Origin: Listeria immobilis
GTDB lineage: Bacteria > Bacillota > Bacilli > Lactobacillales > Listeriaceae
DNA length: 64,000 nucleotides
Assembly: GCF_014322765.1 (NCBI RefSeq)
Contig: NZ_JAASTZ010000013.1
Location: 37,694-101,693 of the forward strand
Reading direction: 5' to 3'
The notes under the pieces are model-generated. The model saw nothing but the letters and a program-made list of their open reading frames with translations. It had not been told where the DNA came from and did no database searches. This document shows, piece after piece, positions 27,553-35,098 of this stretch. The translations under genes were made by a program, and so were the position numbers. The stretch's first letter is position 1; the number at the start of each line of letters is the position of its first letter.

Positions 27553-28954
27553 AGTGCGTAAAACCATATGAATCATTTCGCCCTTTATCATGATAAAGTA
27601 CTCTAGCTTTTTCTAGGTTATGCAATGCCTCGTGAAAATCCGCTGCAAATTCTTCCGCAACATTATAACCTAAATCCGCGCGACAAACAAAACGCTGAAT
27701 AATTGTATCACTCAAATCAGCTGGAAGTGGATACGCCGGAACTTGCCACCCCTTCATCAAAAGTTGATCTGCCAAATCATAGAGAGTCCATTCTACATCA
27801 AGTCCCTCTTTTATTTTATAACAAACAATTGGCAAATTAGAGCCATCATTAATTAACTCAAAGTAACCACTTTTTTCTACCGCTTTGGCAAGATAGCTTG
27901 CTGTTTTTTTCGTTTTTTCGTGAATTTCACGATAACCATCATAACCAAACCGTAAAAAGTTATAATATTGCCCAATAATCTGACTAGCACTTCTGGAAAA
28001 ATTAATTGCCATTGTTGGCATGGATCCGCCTAAATAGCTTACTTCGAAAATCAATTCTTTTGGTAAATATTCCTTATCTTTCCATAATATCCAACCAACG
28101 CCAGGATATACTAAGCCATATTTATGACCAGATGTATTTATCGAAACGACATTTTTTAATCGAAAATCCCATGGTAACTCTGGATTTACAAAAGGAGTAA
28201 ACATCGCACCACTTGCGCCATCCACATGAATTACTAATTGATGTTCATTGACTTTATTGTACTCCTCCACTTTTTCATCTAATAGTGCAATATCATCAAA
28301 TTTACCAGTATAAGTAATGCCCAGAATTCCAACTACGCCAATCGTATAATCATCTACCAATTCAAATACGCGATCTACATCAAGGCTTAAATGTTCTTTA
28401 TCCATTGGTACAACACGCATATCAATATCCCAATATACGCAAAATTTTTCCCAACAAACTTGATAGCCTGAAGAAATAATCAAATTCGGACGCTTTGCTT
28501 GAATATCTAGTCCTCGTTTCTCAGCTTCTTTCCGCCATCTAAATTTCATCGCCAAACCACCGAGCATGCACGCCTCCGATGATCCAACAGTAGACGTCCC
28601 TAAGTAAGACATTTCTTTAGGAGCATTCCATAAATCAGCTAAAATATTCACACAACGGTTCTCAAGTTCTGCTGTTTGCGGATATTCCGACTTATCAATA
28701 GCATTTTTTTCCAGCGTTTCCGCCATAAGCAACTGTGCTTCTTCTTCCATATATGTTTGGCAAAAAGTAGCTAAATTTTGCCTAGCATTGCCCTCATCTA
28801 GCAATTGATCTTTTACGAGTTGATAAGCAATTCTTGGTTCCATTGGCTCTTTTCTTAAGACATATTTTGGAATGCTAGTACTTTCTTCCTCGGAACCAAA
28901 GAGTGGAATTCGATAACTTTCATGTTTTCGTTTGTCGTTTTCGCTATAAAGCAT
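27551..28954 (-). CDS. gadD: Glutamate decarboxylase
   Basis: This 467-residue PLP enzyme converts glutamate to GABA and consumes a proton, a main acid-resistance mechanism of Listeria. The PLP lysine is K278 in NTSGHKYG, and the substrate-binding segment STVGSSEACMLGG near 121-133 is intact. I set the start at the ATG at 28954 after GAAGGAGG. Unlike the gadDT pairs of Listeria, no glutamate/GABA antiporter gene is next to it, so it probably corresponds to the stand-alone GadD3-type enzyme acting on intracellular glutamate. Confidence 0.95.
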   Translation of the reverse strand: MLYSENDKRKHESYRIPLFGSEEESTSIPKYVLRKEPMEPRIAYQLVKDQLLDEGNARQNLATFCQTYMEEEAQLLMAETLEKNAIDKSEYPQTAELENRCVNILADLWNAPKEMSYLGTSTVGSSEACMLGGLAMKFRWRKEAEKRGLDIQAKRPNLIISSGYQVCWEKFCVYWDIDMRVVPMDKEHLSLDVDRVFELVDDYTIGVVGILGITYTGKFDDIALLDEKVEEYNKVNEHQLVIHVDGASGAMFTPFVNPELPWDFRLKNVVSINTSGHKYGLVYPGVGWILWKDKEYLPKELIFEVSYLGGSMPTMAINFSRSASQIIGQYYNFLRFGYDGYREIHEKTKKTASYLAKAVEKSGYFELINDGSNLPIVCYKIKEGLDVEWTLYDLADQLLMKGWQVPAYPLPADLSDTIIQRFVCRADLGYNVAEEFAADFHEALHNLEKARVLYHDKGRNDSYGFTH

Positions 28955-29080
28955 CTTTTTTCCTCCTTCAATATAATCTAACTGTATCATTTGACCAATA
29001 CCCATTAAATATTATACCCAAACCGTTCAATTTTTCACAAATTTTTGTTATACTACAAAGATATCCAAGAGGAGGTTATT

Positions 29081-29389
29081 ATGTTTGATTTAATTTTCCC
29101 CATATTACTTATTATTCTTGGCATTATTTACCGCGTTCATCTACCACAAAATAGAGATAGCCGTTTTAGTTATCGTACAAAAGCATCCCTTAAGAACGCA
29201 ACCAATTGGCAAAAAGCGCATCGCTTACTCGGCTTTTACTGGATATTAACGGGATGTTTATTACTTGTTTTTTCACTTATCCTCGCGTTTATTCCAATGT
29301 ATGCATTTGTGCGCAGCTCTATATTACTAGCTACAAGTATTTTTGCCGTTTTACTTTCGATTATTTTAGTAGAAAAAAAGCTAAAATAA
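29081..29389 (+). CDS. SdpI-like small membrane protein
   Basis: This 102-residue protein has three hydrophobic segments (about residues 2-18, 50-72 and 78-97). The region between the first two, YRTKASLKNATNWQKAHRLLG, matches the SdpI/YhfL domain signature. SdpI of Bacillus subtilis is an immunity protein against the SdpC toxin, but many family members have no toxin partner. No toxin gene is seen nearby. I set the start at the ATG at 29081 after GAGGAGG, not at 29045. Confidence 0.75.
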   Translation: MFDLIFPILLIILGIIYRVHLPQNRDSRFSYRTKASLKNATNWQKAHRLLGFYWILTGCLLLVFSLILAFIPMYAFVRSSILLATSIFAVLLSIILVEKKLK

Positions 29390-29417
29390 AAAAGCACAAC
29401 CAGTTGGCAGTGCTTTT
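29389..29417 (+). terminator. Intrinsic terminator after the SdpI-like gene
   Basis: AAAAAGCAC and GTGCTTTT pair around AACCAGTTGGCA and end in a short T run. It starts at the stop codon. Confidence 0.7.
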
Positions 29418-29449
29418 CTGTAATCCATTACATACCTTATCAAAAAAAA

Positions 29450-30304
29450 TTAATCTTCTTTTGTTATCGTGTTGCGCTCTGTTACTCGATAAATATGGAT
29501 GGTGAGATAGACTTGTTCATCTCTAGTTAACTCAGTATGATGCGTATTAATTAAATATGCATCAATTTTTTTCGTACAATCAAATGCTTCGGGATATTTC
29601 ATTTGTACTTGTTCGTATAAAAAATCATCCCCAGAGTCAACAATCTCTTTTCGTAGTAACCGTTGTGCAAAATACTGTAGATGTGTAATAAAACGAGTAT
29701 AATTCAGCGACGTTTCATCTAAAACCATACCATAATGATATGTAACAATACTTAGAATGTCTTGAACTATTTGTGTCATCGCAACAGTCATATGCATTTG
29801 TTGCCCATCTTGTCTAGCGTTCACAATATGAAGTGCAATAAAACCTGCTTCATCTTCATCTAGCTTAATTCCGATTTCTTTTTCAATAAACTCTAACGCC
29901 TTCATGCCGACTAAGTACTCTGCGTGATAAAATCGTTTTATTTCCCATAATAGTGCGTTTTTCAAATTAATACCTTGATTATAGCGGGATACTGCAAAAT
30001 TAATATGATCTGTTAACGTTAAATAAATATTATCACTTAAATCTGTTTCCAATGTTTCTTGCGCATACTGGACAACATCATCCGCCACGCGCAAATGTTT
30101 TAGCGGGATTTCACTTAGCAATTCTGACAGCTTCTCCGATAGTTCGTGCGTTTCCATAATGAATGTCTTTTCAATCTTGGATGCGTCTACTTCATCTCCA
30201 ACTTTCTTTTGAAAAGCAAGACCGCGACCCATCGCTACAGACTCTTTGCCATTTTTACCCTCGGCGATTACAACATTGTTATTTAGGATTTTTTTAATAA
30301 TCAT
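29450..30304 (-). CDS. licT: LicT/BglG-family transcriptional antiterminator
   Basis: This 284-residue protein has an N-terminal CAT RNA-binding domain (about residues 1-56, IIKKILNNNVVIAEGKNGKE with GRGLAFQKKVGD) and two PTS regulation domains, PRD1 (about 70-170) and PRD2 (about 175-280), with conserved histidines in LTDHINFA, EAGFIALHIVNA and TIHIYRV. Such proteins bind a RAT hairpin and block a terminator when the cognate beta-glucoside PTS is active. A consensus RAT and an overlapping terminator lie in its own leader, so it probably controls itself. No PTS or glucosidase gene adjoins it. Confidence 0.9.
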   Translation of the reverse strand: MIIKKILNNNVVIAEGKNGKESVAMGRGLAFQKKVGDEVDASKIEKTFIMETHELSEKLSELLSEIPLKHLRVADDVVQYAQETLETDLSDNIYLTLTDHINFAVSRYNQGINLKNALLWEIKRFYHAEYLVGMKALEFIEKEIGIKLDEDEAGFIALHIVNARQDGQQMHMTVAMTQIVQDILSIVTYHYGMVLDETSLNYTRFITHLQYFAQRLLRKEIVDSGDDFLYEQVQMKYPEAFDCTKKIDAYLINTHHTELTRDEQVYLTIHIYRVTERNTITKED

Positions 30305-30326
30305 GCATCTTCACCTCTCTCAAAAG

Positions 30327-30390
30327 AAAAAACCCAAACTAATTCTAATGCTATCGAATTCAAAATAGCACTTGAATTAGTTTAGGTTTT
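30327..30390 (-). terminator. Leader terminator controlled by the RAT antiterminator
   Basis: On the minus strand AAACCTAAACTAATTC pairs with GAATTAGTTTGGGTTT and is followed by a T run, with a second inner stem (GTGCTATT / GATAGCAT-like). Its upstream arm overlaps the 3' end of the RAT, the mutually exclusive layout expected of antitermination. Confidence 0.88.
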
Positions 30391-30413
30391 GCCTGCCTTG
30401 GCAGTAACAATCC
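30385..30413 (-). promoter_or_regulatory. Ribonucleic antiterminator (RAT) of the BglG/LicT class
   Basis: On the minus strand GGATTGTTACTGCC followed by AAGGCAGGCAAAACC fits the BglG/SacY/LicT RAT consensus. It lies about 80 bases before the antiterminator start codon and overlaps the leader terminator. Confidence 0.92.
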
Positions 30414-30570
30414 TATACATTTCTCTAACATTATAGTACAAAAAGAAACCGATTACAAGTAGTTTTTTGATATTCAATTTAGCATTACTTTTTATCTTCC
30501 CTATTTTACTCCATTTTATTCATTGACATATAATTTATATCGTGCTATTTTTGGCTGGAGGTGATAAATT

Positions 30571-30981
30571 ATGGTTACACGCTCGGAACAAATTTTTGTT
30601 AACTTGCCTGTAAAAGATTTACAAGCATCCATCGCTTTTTTCACGAAACTTGGTTATGAGTTTAATCCTAAATTTACTGATGAAAATGCTACTCAAATGA
30701 TTATTGGGAAAAATATTTCTGCCATGTTACTGAAAGAAGATTTCTTCCAGACTTTCCATAAAAATGCACTCGCAGATACAACTAAAGTACGCGAAGTTCT
30801 CATCACAATAACACTCGAAAGCCGTGAAGCTGTTGATGAATTAGTAGATTTAGCTTTAAGCCTCGGCGCAGAGATAGCTGCTGAACCTCAAGAATATGAA
30901 TATATGTATAGTAAAAGTTTTCTCGATTTAGACAAACACCTATGGGAAATTCTCTATTTCAACGAAGACGCATTTGAATAA
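30571..30981 (+). CDS. Glyoxalase/bleomycin-resistance (VOC) family protein
   Basis: This 136-residue VOC-fold protein begins with FVNLPVKDLQASIAFFTKLGYEF, the usual first beta-alpha-beta unit, and ends with DLDKHLWEILYFN, which provides the last metal-ligand-like glutamate. It resembles the YaeR/PhnB-like group more than true glyoxalase I, and its substrate is unknown. The ATG at 30571 follows GGAGGTGA. It is monocistronic. Confidence 0.85.
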   Translation: MVTRSEQIFVNLPVKDLQASIAFFTKLGYEFNPKFTDENATQMIIGKNISAMLLKEDFFQTFHKNALADTTKVREVLITITLESREAVDELVDLALSLGAEIAAEPQEYEYMYSKSFLDLDKHLWEILYFNEDAFE

Positions 30982-30985
30982 AACA

Positions 30986-31022
30986 AAGCTGCTGGAATCA
31001 ATTAAATTCCAGCAGCTTTTTT
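30986..31022. terminator. Bidirectional terminator shared by convergent genes
   Basis: AAGCTGCTGGAAT and ATTCCAGCAGCTT form a perfect 13-base-pair stem with T runs on each side. The last five codons and stop of the minus-strand DfsB-like gene are inside it. Confidence 0.9.
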
Positions 31023-31511
31023 AAATTTCTTGATTTTTTTAATAGCCCAATCGTAATGACTAGATGTACTAGAAATAAAATAGGCACCTAGCGAAGTAGT
31101 ACTTGTCCATTTAAAGTATTTTTTTGTAAATAATTCTTCATTTGAATGTCCTTCAATTATATCCATTTCTATTTTATGCGTTTCATCTAGTAATTTCCGT
31201 GCTTCTGCTAAAGAGGTCGTTTGGTACTTTTCCCAAATAGCCCTATTTAGTTCAGGTGTGGTTTTCCACGTATAACCTTCTGCTGGAGTGATTGGTTTTC
31301 CGCCTGACATCCCAACTTTGTACCACTCAAGCATCATCTTGTGCCATTCGTGTAAATGTATAATGACATCCCGAATGTTCTTGTCCCTATCTTCAAACGG
31401 AAATGGTTGCATTTGTTTTTCTACTGGAATGGCATCAATTAAATCATTTAGCTTTTTGTAATTTTCCGCACTTAACTTTATTAATTCCCCTTTATTCGTC
31501 GGTCTCGCCAT
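31002..31511 (-). CDS. ClbS/DfsB-family four-helix protein (DUF1706)
   Basis: This 169-residue protein starts with MARPTNKGELIKLS, typical of the ClbS/DfsB (DUF1706) family, and has the pattern RDVIIHLHEWHKMMLEWY and LLDETHKIEMDIIEGHSNEELF. The fold is related to DinB-like helical bundles. ClbS protects against colibactin and DfsB is involved in bacillithiol-type chemistry in relatives; the role here is not known. The start at 31511 follows AAGGAG. Its stop codon is inside a bidirectional terminator. Confidence 0.82.
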   Translation of the reverse strand: MARPTNKGELIKLSAENYKKLNDLIDAIPVEKQMQPFPFEDRDKNIRDVIIHLHEWHKMMLEWYKVGMSGGKPITPAEGYTWKTTPELNRAIWEKYQTTSLAEARKLLDETHKIEMDIIEGHSNEELFTKKYFKWTSTTSLGAYFISSTSSHYDWAIKKIKKFKKAAGI

Positions 31512-31633
31512 AATAATCTTACTCCTTCCCAACAATTATGTAAGTTTTTTTACTATTTTTGTTACTTTATAAGCAGGATTTTCACTATTTTTACCTATAA
31601 AATAAACGTAAGAACTTAGAAAAGGATGATTCG

Positions 31634-31975
31634 ATGAAGAAACTATTTATAGGTATAATTAGTTTACTCATACTTGGAGGCATTGGCATAACTGTTTTTT
31701 ACTATTGCTACGATAAAACAGCAGTAGCCGAGCAATATTATGTAAAAATCACTAAGGATGGTGAAAATAATGGGCAAAAAGGCTTTGCTTATTCTTACAG
31801 ACTGCCCGGATATGATAAAGATGGCCACGGAGAAAAAATGAGTTTCACAGCAGATAAAAACTTACGTAAAGATGCCTACTTAAGAGTCTATTATAAAAAA
31901 TTAAAGGGAGTCACTACATTTGAAGAAATAACACTTAAGCAAATCCCCCAAAAAGCTGCTAAAAAACTCAATTAA
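31634..31975 (+). CDS. YxeA-family exported or membrane-anchored protein (DUF1093)
   Basis: This 113-residue protein has an N-terminal hydrophobic helix (about residues 4-25) that is a signal peptide or membrane anchor. The rest fits the YxeA/DUF1093 family: YYVKITKDGENN, then FAYSYRLPGYDKDGHGEKMSFTADKNLRKDAYLRVYYK. Members form OB-like beta folds on the cell surface and have no known function. The ATG at 31634 follows AAAAGGATGAT. Confidence 0.85.
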   Translation: MKKLFIGIISLLILGGIGITVFYYCYDKTAVAEQYYVKITKDGENNGQKGFAYSYRLPGYDKDGHGEKMSFTADKNLRKDAYLRVYYKKLKGVTTFEEITLKQIPQKAAKKLN

Positions 31976-31983
31976 TAACTAGT

Positions 31984-32008
31984 CCCCTCGGTTTTCCGTG
32001 GGGATTTT
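31984..32008 (+). terminator. Intrinsic terminator between convergent genes
   Basis: CCCCTCGG and CCGTGGGG pair around TTTT and are followed by ATTTTAAAT. The minus-strand gene ends here too (stop at 32007). Confidence 0.7.
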
Positions 32009-32390
32009 AAATTGCAATATACACTTCAATCTTACCATTTTTATGATACCATTCAAAATCAGTATTATAAGTTCTAGCCAACTCACTATCACGGCTCCAA
32101 ATTTCTCGCCATGCCTGTTCTACCCCTTTTGGATTAGTTGTATCTACTGGAAAAACAAGATACTCTCCTGCTTCAATAATAGAAGTTATTTCTTGTTCCC
32201 AATCAGTGGTTCCTACAAGCAAATCGTAATCACCCATATAGTCACTAGCATAATTACTATACACTGCAAAAATATCTCCTGCTGGTTGCTCTACCATCAC
32301 CTCACCCCAAAGCCTTGCAATTGGAGCAAAATCAGCATTATTAGTCCGAATTTTCTTCCCATAAATTATTTTGTTTTCTGGCAAGTTCAT
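32007..32390 (-). CDS. GyrI-like small-molecule-binding domain protein
   Basis: This 127-residue protein resembles the effector-binding (GyrI-like / Cass2) domain that many AraC- and MerR-type regulators carry at their C termini, here as a stand-alone protein. Features are NNADFAPIARLWGEVM, AVYSNYASDYMGDYDLLVGT and a DFEWYHKNGKIEVYIAI terminus in which the acidic residue of the pocket would be the E near the end. It sits 53 bases after a WYL-domain regulator gene on the same strand and could be its partner or target. The binding ligand is unknown. Confidence 0.72.
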   Translation of the reverse strand: MNLPENKIIYGKKIRTNNADFAPIARLWGEVMVEQPAGDIFAVYSNYASDYMGDYDLLVGTTDWEQEITSIIEAGEYLVFPVDTTNPKGVEQAWREIWSRDSELARTYNTDFEWYHKNGKIEVYIAI

Positions 32391-32443
32391 TATTTACCAC
32401 CTCTTTAACTAGATAATAGCAAACAAACCCTGACAACATAATG

Positions 32444-33340
32444 TCAACTATTCAAATTAAAATAAAGTTTTTCCACTTCTTTTTTATATGCTGCTTTTAA
32501 CGATTCTGGTTCGATAACTTTTACAGAACTAGTAAACATCAGTAAAAAAGGAATCATATTTTTACTTTTATCATATTCAAACTGAACACGAACAAGATCA
32601 GATTGAATATTCATTTCTTCTAATAAAAAATAATCGAGCAATTTACCCAGTTGATTTTTAGGAAATTCTAATATAACTTTACTTGTTGCATGAACATCTG
32701 ACTCTATTTTGTTTAATACCTCTATATCTCTATTAAGTTGCTTTAACGTAATAATTCTTGTTAATTTAAAACTCCGAGTTGCTGCTCTTTTATGACAGTA
32801 TGCTTCCAAATACCAACTGCCATCCATTAAATTTAGCTTTTGTGGAGAAATTCGTCGTTTCGTTTCCGTCCCATTCATCGCAATATAGGTAATTTCTAAC
32901 TGTTTGTTTGTTGTAAAAGCTTTTTGGATATGTGCTATTTTTCGTTTCACCTCTGCCTCAATTTGCTGCCGATGCTGTGTTGCAGAATCAAAGAAAAGAT
33001 GATTGCTAGTTGGCTTTTCTGTTTGTAATAATGCAATTTTCTCTTGTAAAATTTCCTGACTTTCACTCAAAATATATCCAGAACGAGCTTGAAGCGCTTC
33101 TAATAAAATTTGTTTTTCTAGTTCAGAAAAAGTAAATGTTGATAATTTATAAGAATCTAGCATTGTAAATCCGCCGTTTTTCCCAGGTAACGCAACGACT
33201 GGAAATCCTGCATAAAGAAGTGTATCCATATCACGATAAATAGTTCGCACACTAACCTCAAACTTTTCAGCTAGCTCACTTGCAACTACTTTTCGTTCTA
33301 ATATTAATATTAGTATTGCTAAAATCCGCTCTAATTTCAC
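32444..33340 (-). CDS. YafY-type HTH/WYL-domain transcriptional regulator
   Basis: This 298-residue regulator has a DeoR-like winged helix at the N terminus (about residues 1-60, with ELAEKFEVSVRTIYRDMDTL) and a WYL sensory domain (SWYLEAYCHKRAATRSFKLTRI) that is thought to bind nucleotides or other small ligands. I chose the GTG at 33340 because GGGAGG is seven bases upstream. The longer ATG start at 33391 would overlap the upstream gene. The GyrI-like gene follows and may be under its control. Confidence 0.85.
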   Translation of the reverse strand: MKLERILAILILILERKVVASELAEKFEVSVRTIYRDMDTLLYAGFPVVALPGKNGGFTMLDSYKLSTFTFSELEKQILLEALQARSGYILSESQEILQEKIALLQTEKPTSNHLFFDSATQHRQQIEAEVKRKIAHIQKAFTTNKQLEITYIAMNGTETKRRISPQKLNLMDGSWYLEAYCHKRAATRSFKLTRIITLKQLNRDIEVLNKIESDVHATSKVILEFPKNQLGKLLDYFLLEEMNIQSDLVRVQFEYDKSKNMIPFLLMFTSSVKVIEPESLKAAYKKEVEKLYFNLNS

Positions 33341-33384
33341 CGATACAACCTCCCGCATTTTTAGCCTAATTATAGCATGCCTTT

Positions 33385-33954
33385 TTACCAATCAAAAACC
33401 CAGGCATAAGTAATGGATAACGCTTCTCGCATCATTCCTTTGTATTTTGCACCTGTCTCTGATTTTGCTGGAAGTCCAGTTACATCGATATTTTGGCGTT
33501 TCGCAAGCATAAGTGCCCGGTACATATGATAATCACTCGTGATAATGACCGTTTTTCCCAGTTGGAATTTTTCCTTACTATAACTAATATTTTCTTCTGT
33601 TCGTTTAGATTTTGTTTCCATATCAATTCGTGATTTTGAGATACCTTTATTTATTAAATATTCCTTCATTACAGCGGCTTCTGTATCAGATTCATCTGCC
33701 CCTTGACCGCCGCTGACTATCACCTTGGATTTCGGATATTCATTTAAATAATTAACAGCAGTATCCAACCTTTCTTGCAAAACTGGAGATGGATAACCCG
33801 GATCCTCATTTACTTTCGCGCCCAAAATCAATACTGTGTCCACATTTTCATTTGGTTTTGCCTGACTTCCACTAAACATGCATATGGCAACCAAAAACAT
33901 ATATAACAAACCAATTATTACTAAAACAATTAAAATTTTTCTAAGATGCTCCAT
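33385..33954 (-). CDS. YdcF/SanA-like DUF218 membrane protein
   Basis: This 189-residue protein has one N-terminal membrane helix (about residues 5-27) and a DUF218 domain with DTVLILGAKVN, KVIVSGGQGADESDTEAAVM and ITSDYHMYRALMLAKR. The domain probably faces outward. SanA and ElyC relatives affect cell-envelope integrity, but the biochemical activity is not established. The start at 33954 follows AGGAGGAAG. Confidence 0.87.
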   Translation of the reverse strand: MEHLRKILIVLVIIGLLYMFLVAICMFSGSQAKPNENVDTVLILGAKVNEDPGYPSPVLQERLDTAVNYLNEYPKSKVIVSGGQGADESDTEAAVMKEYLINKGISKSRIDMETKSKRTEENISYSKEKFQLGKTVIITSDYHMYRALMLAKRQNIDVTGLPAKSETGAKYKGMMREALSITYAWVFDW

Positions 33955-34137
33955 TTTCGCTTCCTCCTATATGTTATTCTATTCAGTTTAACAATGACTT
34001 TTAAATAAAAGAGAAAGATAACCTCAAATTATTGGAAATTCGTGTAAAAAAGGCTTTTATTTTCTATAAATATACTCGCTAATTTTATGAATTCAAAAGA
34101 TTAAAGTGCTCACTACATTTTTTGTATATTTTGCTAA

Positions 34138-34296
34138 TCTTTCCATTTCCGAAAACCGGATTTCTGCAGAAGGAAAACTATAGTAACAGCTACTATTTCA
34201 TTACCAAAGACTGGTGACACTACTCCTTGGAATGCACTTATTATGGGAGTCCTTCTTTCAACTTCCGCTTTAGTTATGTGGAAGAAAAGAAGCTAA
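34138..34296 (+). pseudogene. Orphan LPXTG cell-wall sorting signal, remnant of a surface protein
   Basis: One frame reads VTATIS-LPKTGD and then a hydrophobic helix (ALIMGVLLSTSALVM) and a basic tail WKKRS before TAA at 34294-34296. This is a textbook sortase A anchor. The frame is open only from 34138 (stop at 34135) and has no start codon with a ribosome binding site, so the rest of the protein is missing. Another frame just upstream reads PFPKTGF, which might be a second degraded signal. A strong terminator follows at 34328. Confidence 0.65.
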
Positions 34297-34327
34297 TCAC
34301 TTCAAAACAATGCTAAAAGTGAGAAAG

Positions 34328-34378
34328 ATAATAGCAGAGAAAATCTTTTTAAATGATTTTCTCTGCTATTTTTATTAA
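34328..34378 (+). terminator. Intrinsic terminator after the LPXTG remnant
   Basis: AATAGCAGAGAAAATC and GATTTTCTCTGCTATT form a 16-base-pair perfect stem around TTTTTAAAT and end in TTTTATT. It probably served the lost surface-protein gene. Confidence 0.8.
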
Positions 34379-34445
34379 AAATGACAAAAATAGATTTATC
34401 TTAACTAACTTTGGTATGGGGATGAAATTTTTGATACCTCAAAAT

Positions 34446-34496
34446 AAAAAAAGCACTACAAACGGCTTAAAATAGCAGTTTATAGTGCTTTTTATT
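34446..34496 (-). terminator. Intrinsic terminator downstream of ssrA
   Basis: AAAAAGCACTATAAACTG-like arm pairs with the AGTGCTTTTT arm across a T-rich loop. On the minus strand the stem is followed by TTTTTTTATTTT, just beyond the tmRNA 3' end. Confidence 0.75.
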
Positions 34497-34509
34497 ATTC
34501 TTCTAAAAG

Positions 34510-34876
34510 TGGAGATGGTGGGAGTCGAACCCACGTCCAGAAATATCGGCACTTAAATATCTACGAGCGTAGCCACCGTATTAGTATTTCGCATAAACCT
34601 CAGCCCAGCAACAGGCTTCCATTCAGCTAGTCTGATTAAGCTCTTCTAACTAACCCCAGACGGAGATTATTTAGTGTAGCCCACTTAAAGTGAGACCCTT
34701 ACCGTAGCACATGGGCGATGCACGGAGGATCAGCTATGCTACTGCTTATTAGGCAGCGAAAGCTAGGTTTTGTTTTTCTTTGCCAGTTATTATTGGCTTT
34801 GACGTTGATAACGAGGACGATCCCCCCGACTCGCAACTCAAGCTCGAACTATCCCTGTCGAATCCGTAACATCCCC
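34510..34876 (-). ncRNA. ssrA: Transfer-messenger RNA (tmRNA)
   Basis: The minus strand begins GGGGATGTTACGGATTCGAC and ends GGTTCGACTCCCACCATCTCCA-type tRNA-like 3' sequence, so the gene is about 367 bases with an encoded CCA end. The tag reading frame at 34784-34749 is GGC AAA GAA AAA CAA AAC CTA GCT TTC GCT GCC TAA, giving GKEKQNLAFAA, which is the Listeria tag. It marks nascent chains of stalled ribosomes for proteolysis and works with SmpB, encoded at 43745. Confidence 0.97.
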
Positions 34877-34899
34877 AGGAAACAAGTCTAACGGATATT

Positions 34900-34928
34900 A
34901 TTATACAGGAAAAAACGGGGCTTTACAA
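34900..34928 (-). promoter_or_regulatory. Sigma-A promoter of ssrA
   Basis: TTGTAA (34928-34923) and TATAAT (34905-34900) are separated by exactly 17 bases on the minus strand. Transcription would start about 7 to 10 bases before the mature 5' end. Confidence 0.8.
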
Positions 34929-35062
34929 ATAGAAAAAACTTGATTGGCCAGAATATAAGTTTCATTTTACTCAATTATCGCAGTACAGTATAATTTAAAA
35001 TTTTATCCCCATCTGTCCCATTAAAAACAATAATACATCCAGTTTTTTCTTCCAAAACTAAA

Positions 35063-35090
35063 CAAAGCGGGATGGAACACACCCCGCTCA
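35063..35090 (-). terminator. Hairpin after the GH31 gene at 35099
   Basis: AGCGGG and CCCGCT pair around GTGTGTTCCAT and are followed by TTGTTTAGTTTT. It is a moderate terminator about 10 bases beyond the stop codon. Confidence 0.6.
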
Positions 35091-35098
35091 GTTCTTAA

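Noticed and set aside
29081..29389. SdpI-type immunity gene of a toxin cluster
   Set aside because: No SdpABC-like toxin or processing genes adjoin, so a killing-factor locus is not supported; only the domain resemblance is reported.
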